A DNA stretch of 64,000 nt, from positions 62,001 to 126,000 of the forward strand of contig VZSF01006774.1 of NCBI GenBank assembly GCA_013398295.1. The letters are read 5' to 3'. Source of the stretch: Chionis minor. Taxonomy: Eukaryota; Chordata; Aves; Charadriiformes; Chionididae. The position numbers and the translations under genes are program-made. Shown piece by piece: positions 30,366-42,560 of this stretch (position 1 is the stretch's first letter; each line of letters opens with the position of its first letter). Below the pieces are notes generated by a model that was not told where the DNA came from, did no database searches, and saw only the letters and a list, made by a program, of their open reading frames with translations.

Positions 30366-31037
30366 GTTCCCCAAGGGTCGGTGGTGGGTCCAGTCCAGTT
30401 CAGTGTATCCATCAGTGACCTGGATGACGGGACAGAGTGTACCATTAGCAAGTTTGCTGGTGACACCAAACTGGGAGGGGTGGCTGACACCCTGGAAGGC
30501 TGCGCTGCCATTCAGCTGGACCTGGACAGGCTGGAGAGTTGGGCAGGGAGAAACATCATGAAGTTCAGCCAAGTGTAGGATCCTGCCCCTGGGGAGGAAT
30601 AACCCCACGTACCAGTACAGGCTGGGGGTTGACCTGCTGGAAAGCAGCTCTGCAGAGAGGGACCTGGGAGTCCTGGTGGACAACAGGATGCCCGTGAGCC
30701 AGCAATGTGCCCTCGTGGCCAAGGTGGCCAGTGGCATCCTGGGGTGCATCAAGAGGAGTATGGCCAGCAGGTGGAGGGAGGTCATCCTCCCCCTCTGCTC
30801 TGCCCTGGGGAGGGGCATCTGGAGCGCTGGGTCCAGTTCTGGGCTCCCCAGTTTAAGAAGGACAGGGAACTGCTGGAGAGGGTGCAGCAAAGGGCCACAA
30901 AGATGATGAGGGGGCTGGAGCATCTTTCTTACGAGGAAAGGCTGAGGGAGCTGGGTCTCTTTAGTCTGGAGAAAAGAAGACTGANTGGACTGGGATGAGC
31001 TCCAGAGGTCCCTCCCAAGCCTGGGGATTCTGTGACA
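30366..31037 (+). mobile_element. CR1 LINE: RT C-terminal half joined directly to the 3' tail, internal deletion at an N
   Basis: The plus-strand translation VPQGSVVGPVQFSVSISDLD, then [54 protein letters not shown] and [20 protein letters not shown] is the CR1 reverse transcriptase from motif 4 to the C-terminus. The catalytic FADD box reads FAGD, so it is inactive, and a stop follows MKFSQV. At 30985 the sequence has an N, and immediately afterwards it continues with the final 3' UTR words TGGACTGGGATGAGCTCCAG. The 300 bp or so normally between these parts is missing. Confidence 0.93.
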
Positions 31038-34000
31038 CTGTTTCCTCCTCCTGAGCGTGCACGCTCTGCAGGCTCAGGCAACGAGCCCAGTTTCAGCCCA
31101 GTTTCCTGCTCGTACATCATAGTTGCCTTGAAAGAATAAAATAGCATCAACACCTGACATGTCAGGAGACAATGCTGCTGGAACAGCCCTGGATGGGGAC
31201 AGCCCATAACGACACATGCGGTGATGCATCTGCACCCCCCTGGGGCACGGGAGAGCACCCAGCCTCTGGAAGCATGCTGCAAACTCCCGGGGAGCTCGGG
31301 GTCCCAGCTGTATTTATAACCTGACCTCACTGCCTGCTCTCCACCAGCCCTCGGGTCTCAATTTGGGGGGCAGAAGGGTGGGGTGGTGGTGAATGGGGGG
31401 TCCCTGCTGCCCACCCCGGTCTCCTTCATCCCCGTTGAGACGGAGGCTGCACCCATCCAAGCCCACTTGGACTGTACGGAGGAGAAAGCAACGCTGCTGA
31501 GCGGGGAGGGAGAGAAAACATCAGCCAAGTCTGGCTCATTAAAGCACATTTACTGCAGGACGTAAGCAAATAATCCAGACTGACACCATTAGCTTGTGGC
31601 AGATGCTGAGTTCTGCATTTCGCACGGCTCTGGCAAGAAGGGCTGACTCTGTCCCCATGATCCATCTTGCTTTATGCCACATCTGACGCACTGTGAATTT
31701 TTACTTCGGTGCATCCTTTCCCGGAGCCGCCCCAGGCTCGGCGGAGCTGCAGCACATTGTCCCCACAACTTGCTGAACTATGGCACCTATTGCTGAAGCA
31801 CCGGGACCTGCAAGTGTGGGGACACCTGCAGCCCGTGTCTGGCTGGTGTGTCCATGTCGGACGGCGGCGTGCGAGGCAGAATTCGTTTCCTGAACCCCTC
31901 TGGTTTGGCGTGATTATCTCCACAAATTTGGGGTTTGCTCCCATTTGATGCAGGGTGCTGCTGCCCAGGCGAACGGATGCTGAGAGCACAGCAGCATGAA
32001 CAGAATCAGCTCCCTCCTAATCTTCCTTCAACTACCCGTCTTGCTGTGCAAATAGCCGCCTTTTTTAATTTTTAATTAAAACAACGAGACATTTCAAACT
32101 GGAGAAATCCTGCCAAACCTTTGAAAACCTGGCTCCGATCTAAATTTCAGTGCAACTGGTAAATCCTTCATAAAGGAGTAATAAATAATCAACTGCTGTT
32201 TTAATAAGGATTTAATCAGTTGTTAAAGGGACAATGGTCACAAAGTCTACCAGGTCAGCACATAGTTTATAGCTGTGGCTCATAACCATCTGTCCTACCT
32301 ATTATTCATGCCTACAGAAAGCTTAAAAATCTATTCATTGGAGTCTTAAATCCTTCCTAATAGGTGTGATAAAGGGATGACCTATGATCCGCAATCCATC
32401 CCTGCAGAAGCACACTGCTCCTCACCCTGCCCACCTCCACAAACCTGGGGCTCCCTCCAAACACCACACGGCTCGTTGCACACACATGCATGGCCATGCC
32501 GGAGCTCATGGGGCTCCCTGCGGAGCAGGACACGGCTCCCCCGAGGCAGATTCAGGAGGTAAGTACATAGACGTGCTCCTCACCATGGGGTTATGATGCT
32601 CTGCCTTCACACCAAAGCTGCGGATCTACATCAGCTTTGGAGGCAGTCTTATCTCCTGTCTGCTTGATAAAGCCAAAGTCTCTCCTTGGGCCAAGACAGA
32701 CAAAAGCTGTCTCACCAGCAGTGCAACGTCACAGCAAGGAGCATCCGAGGTGCCCCTGACCTCAGATGGTTCAGAGCTGAGTTCCTTTGGGAACCAGGAT
32801 GTCTGTCCTGCACTGATCAGGATTTCCAGGCAGCTATCAACCTTGGTGGGTTAAATTTGGGTTTCCACTCCCATGCTAACACCACTGCATTTAAAACATG
32901 AGAAGAGTCCTGACAGCACACGGGGCCAAAAAAGAAACCCCACCATTAGTACTGTACTGGAACCATCTTCTGAAGCCTCCAGGGATCCGCTCCCTGGGTT
33001 TCACCCTGCGAGAAGTAGCTCCTCAGCAGCATTGACCCTCTGCTTGAACGTAGACTCCCCAATCACATTCATCTTCTCTGGGCGCTGCTTTTCCGTGAGA
33101 ATATTCTTTAAATTAAGGCATTTTTCTCCTAAAAAGAAAAAAAGCTAGGACCATCCTTTGATTGCAGAATATGCAACAAGTAGACTTTTCAGGAGTCTCT
33201 GCGTCTAATCATCTTGGAAATCTCTCATGAACAGACTAACGTTCTTTTTGACAGCAGCAAAATAAATTTTAAAGGTCAATTGAATCAGATAAGCCCAGTC
33301 TGGCAGCGCTTTCAGATGCAGAATTCCATGGATAACATTTAGGTTATGTTTGAGAACAGAAACAAAATTCTTTGGAGGAAAGAATCTTTAAAAACAAAAA
33401 AAAAAAGGAAAGAAAATGAAAAGGAAACAGCAATTAAATAGAATGTCATCCGTAATCCCACTGGTGCAAAACCTGATGATTACCTACTGGGCTATGGACA
33501 ATGCTACATGTATTAATCTAATTAAAGTCCTTTTCTACAGGCATCTGAAGCCAGCTCATTAGTGTGTTACCGAGATGCTCATTAATGGCTGGCCATGACT
33601 AATTTCTTGAGAATTATTCTTTAATTCTTTATCATTCACAGCCTAATAGGAAAACACAATGTTTCCATCTCCCACTCTCCCACTCGTACGCAGTGGAGAC
33701 AGGTTCTCATCAGCCACCTATTGACTTGATGTTCCTTAATGAACACCCCCCCACCAGCCCAAATGTTGTTTTAACAGCAAATGATTTATTTATGAGGAAA
33801 AGCAAGTGAACTTTCTGGGAACTTTCTTAGCTGTTAATGAACTGGCATCTTCGCTGCTGCTTTTTGCATCTCCCGGCATGCGGCGGAGAGGGAATGGAGT
33901 GGTGGAAGAGCGGCACGCCCAGTCTGGCCGCAGAAGAGCGTCCTGCCCTGGTCCCTGAGCCCTGTGCTCAGGTCCTGGTACAAAATCCCTCTGGCCACAT

Positions 34001-36368
34001 CTAATGGGCGGCCTCAGGGGCACTCCCGACCCCCAGCGTTGGGCCATGTCCCACCCTACGTAGGGCACAACGCAGGTTCCTGTGAGAAGCACATGTGGAC
34101 CTCTTACCATGGGGCAACGCTGAAGCAGAGGGAAAATCTGAGCTCCAGGATGGACCTGATTTCATGCTGCCGACTCACCACCGGATAATTTAATTGCCTG
34201 CCAGGGTGACCCAGCTCCCAAAAAGGAGCTGCTGCAGGTGGAGCTCCACTGATGCAATTCTCATTCTTCAGCTCCATTGGTGTCTTCTAAGCAGAAGTCC
34301 TGCGTCTTGATGCCACGGGTTCTTTCACAGGCAAACACTGCTCTGTTCCCAGCCAAACTGGTCCTGCCCATCCCCTGGGTCGTGCTGTGCTCCTGGGGCC
34401 ATCCCTGCCTCTTCCAGGCCATGAGGGCTATGGCTGCTTTTTCTGAATGACCGAGCAGAAGTCTGGGATTTCCACATCACCACGTGCTTCGTGCCACTGG
34501 GGATTTTAGCAAAGCCCCACATGCCAGGAGACTTGGCAAAACCAGGAGCTGAGGAGGATACCGTGAGTGTGGCCACCACCAAAGGGGCAGTTCTAGTCCG
34601 CTCCAGTCCCAGGACAGACTGTTCCTCCAAAACATTTGTCCATGTTTTCCTACAGAGGAAAACAGCTGATCATTCCCCCCACCCACTACAGGACTTCATG
34701 TCACAGGTATCCCCAAAGCCAGGTCCTCTCTCCCAGAGGTGGTGCTGGTGGTGAGGGGAGCAGGATACGGGACAGGGAGCCTTAGAGACTGCAGAGGAAG
34801 AGAAAGCTGCTGGACCATGTCACACTAACCCTCAATTCTTTAACAACTGAGGTTTTTGACATGCTCCTTTACTCTCTCAGAGTTAATTATGAGCTGATTG
34901 CCTTTCAAAATTATTTCAGACGCTTTAAATATGCAGAATGACAGAAATGATTAAGATACGTAACTCTGTAAAGTCACTGAGATGTGGGCTCCTACTTCAC
35001 TTTCTGGTGGGACCTGCTGAGGTTTGGTTGTCTAAATGCCAACCTCCAAAGCTCCACAGAGAGCTCACCTCCAGGAAAGCATCTCAGATGGGAGGGATGC
35101 AGCCTGCAGTGGTGGCAGAGGGAGACCTGAAATGCAGCTGAGCTGCTTGAGGTGACTGCCACAAGAAGACCTACATTGGTAGCCATTCCCTTTCCTCCAG
35201 AAAAATAATAAATCCCGCTCCTCATCTACTGGTCTTTGCCTCTCTGGTTCTGTGTGGATGGAGAGACCAGAAGAAAGCCTGGTTTCACAGAGGGTACACC
35301 CGCTCCTGTGCACTGTGCCACCCTCGGCATCGGTTCGCCTCAAGCCCAGATGTGACTGATGGTCTGGCAATTTTCCCAGCGGCGTCAAAGCCAGAGATGA
35401 AGGTACGTCGTCTGCTGCTCTCGTTCTCCATCAAGAACGTCACGCCAGTCTTGCATAATGTGATGATGTGTGATGGTTCAGGACTGCGTGGACTCTCGGG
35501 GCTCCCTGTTGATGCTGTTCTCATCTCTTCACGCTCTGCCAGCCCTTCCAGGGCAGCATCGCCCTGCCCTTTGCAGCGTTAAGCTCCCAGAGAGGGGGCT
35601 AAAGACACAGACCTCTTCTTTAATAATACAGAAAGATTAGCAACCCATCATTGTTTGTTGATTATGGTCATTCTTTTCTGTAAATGAAGTTTAAAAGTCA
35701 TTAAAAGATTTGTCAGCTGTGACTTATGAGCCCTTCTTGCCGTTGGGGAGTGAAGCAATGACAAATTCCCTACACCGCTGCATCATCTGTTATGTGTTAG
35801 AAGTTGCCACGTTCCAATTACCGGGGACCCACCGAATCCGTAAACGAAAAGCAACTCAAATATCCTACACAGCTGCTGGGACCATTAGTCAGAGCTGGCG
35901 GGTTTCACTGCCGCAGCATCAGGCTGCGAGGGAGTCAGGAATAAATAATACTTTGCATGCGTGCAGGGTATCCCTCGCTACTGCACGCGGCTTTATCAAC
36001 ATTAATTATGCCTTGGGCCCACCTTTGGGGAGGTGGAACAACTCCTGGCTTCCCAAGCAGGAGACATGGCTGAGGAGGCTGCAGGACCTGAGGACTGGGA
36101 CCACTGGGACATGGCCAGCATCAGGTGGTAGGTCGGGGCCAGAAAAGCTCTGTAGCCCAGCCAAAAACTAAATAAAAAAATCAGCTTGCTCATTTTTCTT
36201 GCTTGCAGGACAGTGGCAAAGGAGACTGTGTCAAGTGCTGCCCTGGAAGCTGCTTCCAACGAAGCCTTTCACGCTGGGGCAGCCACAAACCCCTGAAGAC
36301 ACAGGAGGGCTCAATGATCAATGATGTCAATGATGAGAAAGGCTCAGATCTCAATGACCTGACACCTT
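31038..36368. other. Presumed RALY 5' intron with AT-rich blocks
   Basis: No exon or transposon was recognised. Two repeat-free AT-rich stretches (32030-32380 and 33470-33660), full of TAATTA/ATTAAT-like words, are unlike the surrounding GC-rich sequence and are candidate conserved non-coding elements. A similar but weaker stretch is 35600-36010. Confidence 0.45.
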
Positions 36369-36461
36369 CTAGCGGGAGGTGTCCCGGCCCATGGCAGGGG
36401 GGATTGGAACTACATGAACTTTAAGGTCCCTTCCAACTCCAACCATTCTATGATTCTGTGA
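36369..36461 (+). mobile_element. CR1 3' tail fragment
   Basis: Short 5'-truncated copy: CTAGCGGGAGGTGTCCCGGC, then GGAACTACATGAACTTTAAG, ending CCATTCTATGATTCTGTGA. Confidence 0.92.
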
Positions 36462-39400
36462 TCTGCCCTGGCCCTGCCAGCCCCAGCAGGCAGGAGAACC
36501 TGGCTCACCCTACTTCGCTTTGCCCCCCTCCCAGTGAAGCTCCTCCTGATGGCACAAAGAGGAGGAATATGAAGCATGGAGAGCCCTTGCTTTCTGGAAG
36601 AGCAGCTGGTGTTGTACACAGTACAGGAAATCTGTCTGGGGTGCAGGACACAGGGCCACCTTTCTGGTCCCAGCCAGCAGAGCCTGGCATGACCTGTTGT
36701 CTCTGCCCTGGGATGGGGGGTTGCTCCCCATAGCTCATCCTGATGGAGGTATCCAGTTAAAGTCAAATTTTCCCGCCAGGGCAGGGGCCAGCGCTGCCAC
36801 CAAGCACGCTCCCTGGCTCCGTGGGGACCCTGCAGCTCCTCACCAACACAGGTGGCTCACCTTGCCATTCCCATGGGATGCTGAAGAGCTTCCCTGCACC
36901 AGAGGGACACTGGGAGCCCATGTAGAGCTCCCAAATACCCCCGGGAAGCCAGGACCTGGCTGCTGAGTCACAGCAGGAAGGTAGGAGCTCTCCAGGTCTG
37001 TGCAGAACTCTTTCTCTAACCCCTTTCTCTAACCCTCGACCTGAGGACCAGTCCCCATGTGTGGGCTACAGGCGAGGGTGATGCCTACCAGCGACTCCCG
37101 GTGCTTGCCCACCGCTGGGGAAGGGCACGCACCGGATGTTACCAAACTGTCCGGCTGACGTCGGGGGAACACTGTAGAGCTTCTTGTTAACACAACAGCT
37201 TATCAAATCAATTAGATCCTATTAAATGCCAATTTGGCCCTCATCACACTTAACCTCTTCTGCGAGAGGGGTAATGGCCCATGGAAGTTTACGGCCTGTT
37301 TGGCTTTCACCTCTTGGGCATGGTGGAGGGAGCATTCACAATGGCAAACCTGGCTCTCCCAGGCAACAAAATCTACCGCTGAAATCTTCAAGATGAGCTT
37401 CTCCCCAAGCTTTTCTCTACCAGAGCCCCTTGGAGGTGTCCTGAAGGAGCCACACCAGGGCAGGGACATGGCACTTCCACCGTTACTCAGTCATGGAGCT
37501 GTCACGACAGACCAGACTACTGTGTCAGGAGCTCTGCGTCCTCCATGTGGCAATGGCCAACACCCAGCTGCTTCCCCCAACACCAGCAGAGGGGACTAAT
37601 GTGCCTGCTTGGTGCAAAGAACTGCCTTCAGGTCCCCTCAAGTGCATGGCTGACATCCTCACCATGAGGGCTGATTATCTTTCACTCAACCTCCCTGACC
37701 ACACACAGCAGCAGGCAGGCGTTTATCCTGTTAACCCTATTTTATCCCATTTAACCCTATCAAATCTGCTCTTTTATCAGCAAAACTGGCTGTCTGGGGC
37801 TCTGTCTACCATCAGTAATCCACAGATCTTTGGAGCCTCACTTGAGCCAGCATGACTTCCAGCTGCTGTTTGCTGCGTAGGGCATCTCTGTCCCCAAGAA
37901 CTGCGAGCAGAAACAGTTCTGTCTGGACACGGCTGCTCCACAATTACTCATTTTAACAGTAGCAGTCATTGGAAAAGCAAAAGAAGAAGAATGATTTCAT
38001 TTTCATAACCTTGAGTTCCCCCTGCCCTGCTTGGATGCGTTTGCCTGCATTATTTTCATCCCCCAGGAACGCCGACAGCACATCGCTCCTGCTGCAGAGC
38101 GCACCACGCATCTCCAAGACATGCCGAAGCACTTGGATACCCAGGGCTTGTTCCAGTCTGATGGATGATCAACATCCCCCCCAGGGAACCTGCTATTGAC
38201 CCCAACAGATAAACCCTGGGCAACCAACCCACACTTGGTTCCTCCAGTTAGCGCTCATCTGCAAACGCTAAATGAGCTGCGGACAAATTGAGCCGCTCTG
38301 CTCCACCGGGCACCTCGTAATAAATAACGAGGGAGTTCACGCCATTGCTGTGCTGACGACCCAGAGCTGAGCACCGGCTCTTTGATGAACTGAAGCTGAT
38401 GAAGTTAAATGGGGAATTCAGGCTGGTTTATGAAACCTTCGTGGTTCGCTGTGGTGGGGTTTCAGCTTTTGCCTCGTCTTCCGCTTCGCAGGGTTGCTGG
38501 TTGTGCACGCAAACACAGACACACACACGTGCCCACACACATGACACAGGTAAACCCTCGTGATATACCAAATGGTCTTGTGAGAGCCTGATTCTGGGAA
38601 AGGCAAGGAGGAGGTTTTATAATGTTATGCATTTATATTTTATAGAGGAGTCTGAAACATGACAACACCTCTCCACAACACACAGTTATTGCTTAGGAAC
38701 TCACTACTGCAGAATACCAACACTAGAGACAGAGAAATCAAGAATACTCCAGTTTTAAATGTTCTCCTAACTCCCATCCATCCACAAGACTTTAATCTTG
38801 TCAGGTCAAAGAAATAATGGTTTTGTTCTTTGCAGGTGGAGAATGCAATGGCAAAGGGGCAGCACTTGGCATTCACATTTAATGACTGTATTGGGAACCC
38901 ACTGGTAGCTGGCATTTTCTCCTGGCAGGTGATACTGTGAAACCTGTTTTGATTCTGCAAAACACAACTCCTACCCCACCTCTGCAGTGGAGAACAGCAA
39001 ATGTATCCTAAATGCTTCGGTAAGAAGAAAGAGAAAATAATGTTTACTTTAAAAAATTCTCATCTTTTTAAAACCAAACTAGGGAAGCAGGTGAGGGAGG
39101 GAAAAGACTGGCTGCTGAGCCCATGGAGTTGGCAAGAACTCTCTTCACCAGCTGGCGCGAGGCAGGTGATCTCTGGGAGCTTGGAGAAGCCTTCTTTGGG
39201 TTTCTGGAAAAGGCTGTGTGGGTTCTGGAGACTCTTTATCAAGGGTCACCTACTGAATGTGTTGGCCCTCAGGTGTGTCTCAACATGCCCTGAGGGAACT
39301 GGTTCCCCCCCCAGAAAACCACTGGCTGAGGATGTCCCACCCATGGGTACATTCTGCAGCTCCATGAGATCACTGTCCCATGGGAGCGTTTAGGGGATGA

Positions 39401-40189
39401 TGGATGATCCCCATCCATCGATCAGAGATATGACGGGGAAGAAAGATGGCTTGCTTTCTGACACCTGCAGCTTATGGGCCATCGAGTCAGCTTTATCACG
39501 TCAGGCTATTTAAAACATTTTTTTCCAAAGAAAAAATTCATAAATAGTCATGTTTATCTTTCTGGCTTTGCAGAGGCATTTTTCCACAGTGCTACCTGGC
39601 CAGCTGACCTGAGTGGAGTGGAGTAAATATCATTGCAGTCACTTCCTCCAAAGCTATTGAATTTCTTTACTTGTCTATATAGCTCCCAGGAGCTTTGTCT
39701 CGGCAGCTGGCTGCCAATTCAGGAGGACAGCTGAAATTGGGAGGGCGGTGCATTGAGGGTGCTGCTCATCCTTCATGCAAGGAGGTCAAAACTTCACCCT
39801 TCGAAGCACCCATGAGAACACCTTACATGGGAAAGCTGGGAGAAATCCTCGTTCTTTTGTTATGGTCTTTAACCTCCCTGTGCCAGAGTTCACATGAGCA
39901 TGAAGCTTTTTGGGTACAACAGAAAGCTGGGAAGATTTGTTCATTGCTGCAAATCACCTTGAGGAAAAGCAACCTCTAAATGCAAATGATGACAGTGAGA
40001 GCTGCTATATATAATGCCTGTAAGATCATTAATGCCAATCAACTCCCATATATGGAATATACATCTTGCCAAAGCAAAGCGAGATCATTTCACAATAAGA
40101 TCCCAAGCTGGGTTTATAGAGGCAATAATAGTATTGATAAACTTAGACTTCTTTAAGTTGTTTGAATTGGGCCACATTTAGAAATCTGA
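36462..40189. other. Presumed RALY 5' intron
   Basis: Nothing coding was recognised. A small duplication (CCTTTCTCTAACC twice) lies at 37010-37036 and a short AC-rich run at 38512-38545. Confidence 0.45.
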
Positions 40190-40800
40190 ATGGTAAAACA
40201 TCAGTTTGGATTAAGACCCAGCTCAACAGAGAAGTCTCCAACCACCAGGGTCCCACCACAGCCGGTTTTCACACCCATCCTCTTTTCTGTCTTTATTAAT
40301 GACCTGGAGGAAGGTGTTAAACCACCACTGCTTCTGTCTGCAGGTGAGATAAAGTTGGGGGAGCAGCGAATAATAAAGGGAGTGGGTCACAGCCAAACGC
40401 ACGTACCAGAGCAGACTCACGCGGTGAGGCACCCTCTTTTGGGAAGCAGAAACCCTGGGAAGTCCTTAAGCTTGTTGTGGAAAACTAACTGGATCCAAAA
40501 TGGCTTACGAAGTCCCGGGGTGATCAGACCAGGCAATGGTTTGAGGAGGCATCGATAATTCTGCTTTTGGCTCCAGCAGAACTATTCCTGGGCAAAATCC
40601 AAGGAAAACACAGACAGTTTGGAGACAGCTTGGTCATAAGAACTATTCAAGTACTGGAAAACATACTTTTTTACAAAATCCTTGCTGCTTGACAAAGAGG
40701 AATTTGCCTGGTGACTTGGCATGGGGCTGTAAGTGCCATTATGGAGAACACAAATGGAAAAGAGAATTTATCACGCTGTCGGACCAAGCCGTGACAGCAT
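40190..40800 (+). mobile_element. Degenerate CR1-like LINE fragment
   Basis: The plus-strand translation PVFTPILFSVFINDLEEGVK at about 40259-40318 matches the GPILFNIFINDLEEG block before the catalytic box of CR1 reverse transcriptase. The next region (LLLSAGEIKLGE) aligns with a decayed FADDTKLG. Sequence near 40620-40800 (GGAGACAGCTTGGTCATAAG and following) loosely resembles an old CR1 3' UTR. Both boundaries, and continuity between the two parts, are uncertain. Confidence 0.55.
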
Positions 40801-41812
40801 CCAGCAACTGGAAGATGAAGCTAGACAAACTCAGATTATAAACAAGGTACAAATGCTTAACACTGTGGGTAATTAGTCTGTAAGACTGATTTGTTTTGAT
40901 GGGTTCTCTATTGTTTTTAAAGCAAGGTGGATTATTTTCCTAAAAAACCCACTACTGTTTACGTGTTACTTCAATATGGAATTCAGGGCAGTTCCAGGCC
41001 CTGATTTATATAGGTGGTCAAATTCAGGGATAATTTGACTTAATACATTTATTCAGCACCTTATCATACGCATGACTGCTCATGCACGTGCTGCATTTGC
41101 TTCCCTCCAGTTTTACTGCCACAGGAGTTCTTCTCCCTTTGCCACCACCAGGACATGCTGTCAGAGCAGGAGGTCATCTGATTCGGTTGCCTTGCTAAAG
41201 CAAATGTGAGCTGTAACTCTTCCTCTAGACCCCTAAAATCAGTAAGAATGTGTCTTTGGCTGTTAAATAACAAGTTTCCCCATTTAAAGGATGCTCAGGT
41301 CCTCCCTTCAACTCTCTTTGAAATTAAATCCACATTTTCATTCATTTTTTTGACAGTCACTATTACCCAGATGAATCCTAATTTCAGTCCAGCACCAGTG
41401 ATGCTGTTGGCACCACTAAACCTGAGCAGGGAAGAGACACTCTGATGTTTGGTTCAGGGTTCAATTCTCATTCAGCATGAACAAAAACCTGTTAATTTAA
41501 ATTTCAGGTGCCAGACACGCAAGTAGAGATGGGTGCCTTGAATTGCTCCATTCCTGACTCATGACCCTTCTGCGTGCCCACAGAGACTGGTTCCTGAGGC
41601 AATGAAGTATCACTGCCCTGTTGAGATCACCAGCAAAAATATAGTATGAACATGTGAATTAGCATCACACGACTTTTTTTTTTCGCTGCCTGAAACCTTG
41701 CCTGATGCCATTCCTTTGTGCACTCTACAGTCCTGCATTGAGATCAATTCAGCTGCAGTTTCTCCCTTCTTCCAGGAAATGATGAAGTTCTGAGTATGCA
41801 GCGGTATCAAAG

Positions 41813-42117
41813 TGCAAAGTTCTTGGCCACCTGGGCGCTCTGCTGGCTCATGTTCAGCCAGCTGTTGACCAACACCCCCAGGTCCTTTTCCATGGGGCAG
41901 TTTCCAGCTGCTCCTCCCCAAATCTGCAGTGCTGCACAGGGTTGTTGTGACCCAAGTGCAAGACCCGGCACTTGGCCTTGTTGAACCTCACACCATTGGC
42001 CTCAGCCCATCGATCCAGCCTGTCCAGATCCCTCTGTAGGGCCATCCTGCCCTCAAGCAGGTCAACACTCCCCCCTAACTGGGTGTCGTCTGCAAATTTA
42101 CTGAGGGTGCACTTGAT
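41813..42117 (-). mobile_element. CR1 LINE reverse-transcriptase fragment
   Basis: On the minus strand, starting at the right end: a [10 protein letters not shown] catalytic box (codons for FADDT intact at about 42083-42097), then [36 protein letters not shown] and WKRTWGCW with a frame break, and finally a QQSAQVAKNF-like end. It stops before the 3' UTR. It abuts a CR1 fragment of the opposite orientation. Confidence 0.92.
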
Positions 42118-42560
42118 ACAAGAACGAAATAAAGACCTGAAGGTTAAGAGAAGTCTTGGTTGTGGTCACCAGGAGACTGTGAAGCTGAACATCCCGAGAG
42201 AAGTGAGCAATAAAAATAGCAGATCCTGTGCTTACAAGAAACTATTTCAGTTTGTTCAGGGATCTAGTTGGCAGAATCCCATGGGAGCCTGCTCTGGAAG
42301 TCCAAGGAGCCCAAAGCAATTGTATCATCTTTAATGACACCAGTCTCAAAGCACAAGAATGGCCTGTTCTGGTGACAGTCAGGCAGGTGTGGCAAGAGGT
42401 CAACATAGATGAACAGCAAACTCCTAACTGAGCTTTTTCCTACACAAAAAGGCAGAGCCCAGAAGGTAGAAGCTGGGCTACCCAGGAGGATTTGGGAAAT
42501 GTTGTCTTACTGCTACCATTTCCTCTCCATCTACCTTTCCCTTTGGCGGATCATTATACG
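42118..42560 (+). mobile_element. CR1 LINE endonuclease-RT linker fragment
   Basis: Plus-strand pieces [39 protein letters not shown] and LKAQEWPVLVTVRQVWQEV align in order with the CR1 linker segment and with 3240-3620 of this window. Frame is lost several times. It is head-to-head with the fragment at 41813-42117. Confidence 0.78.
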
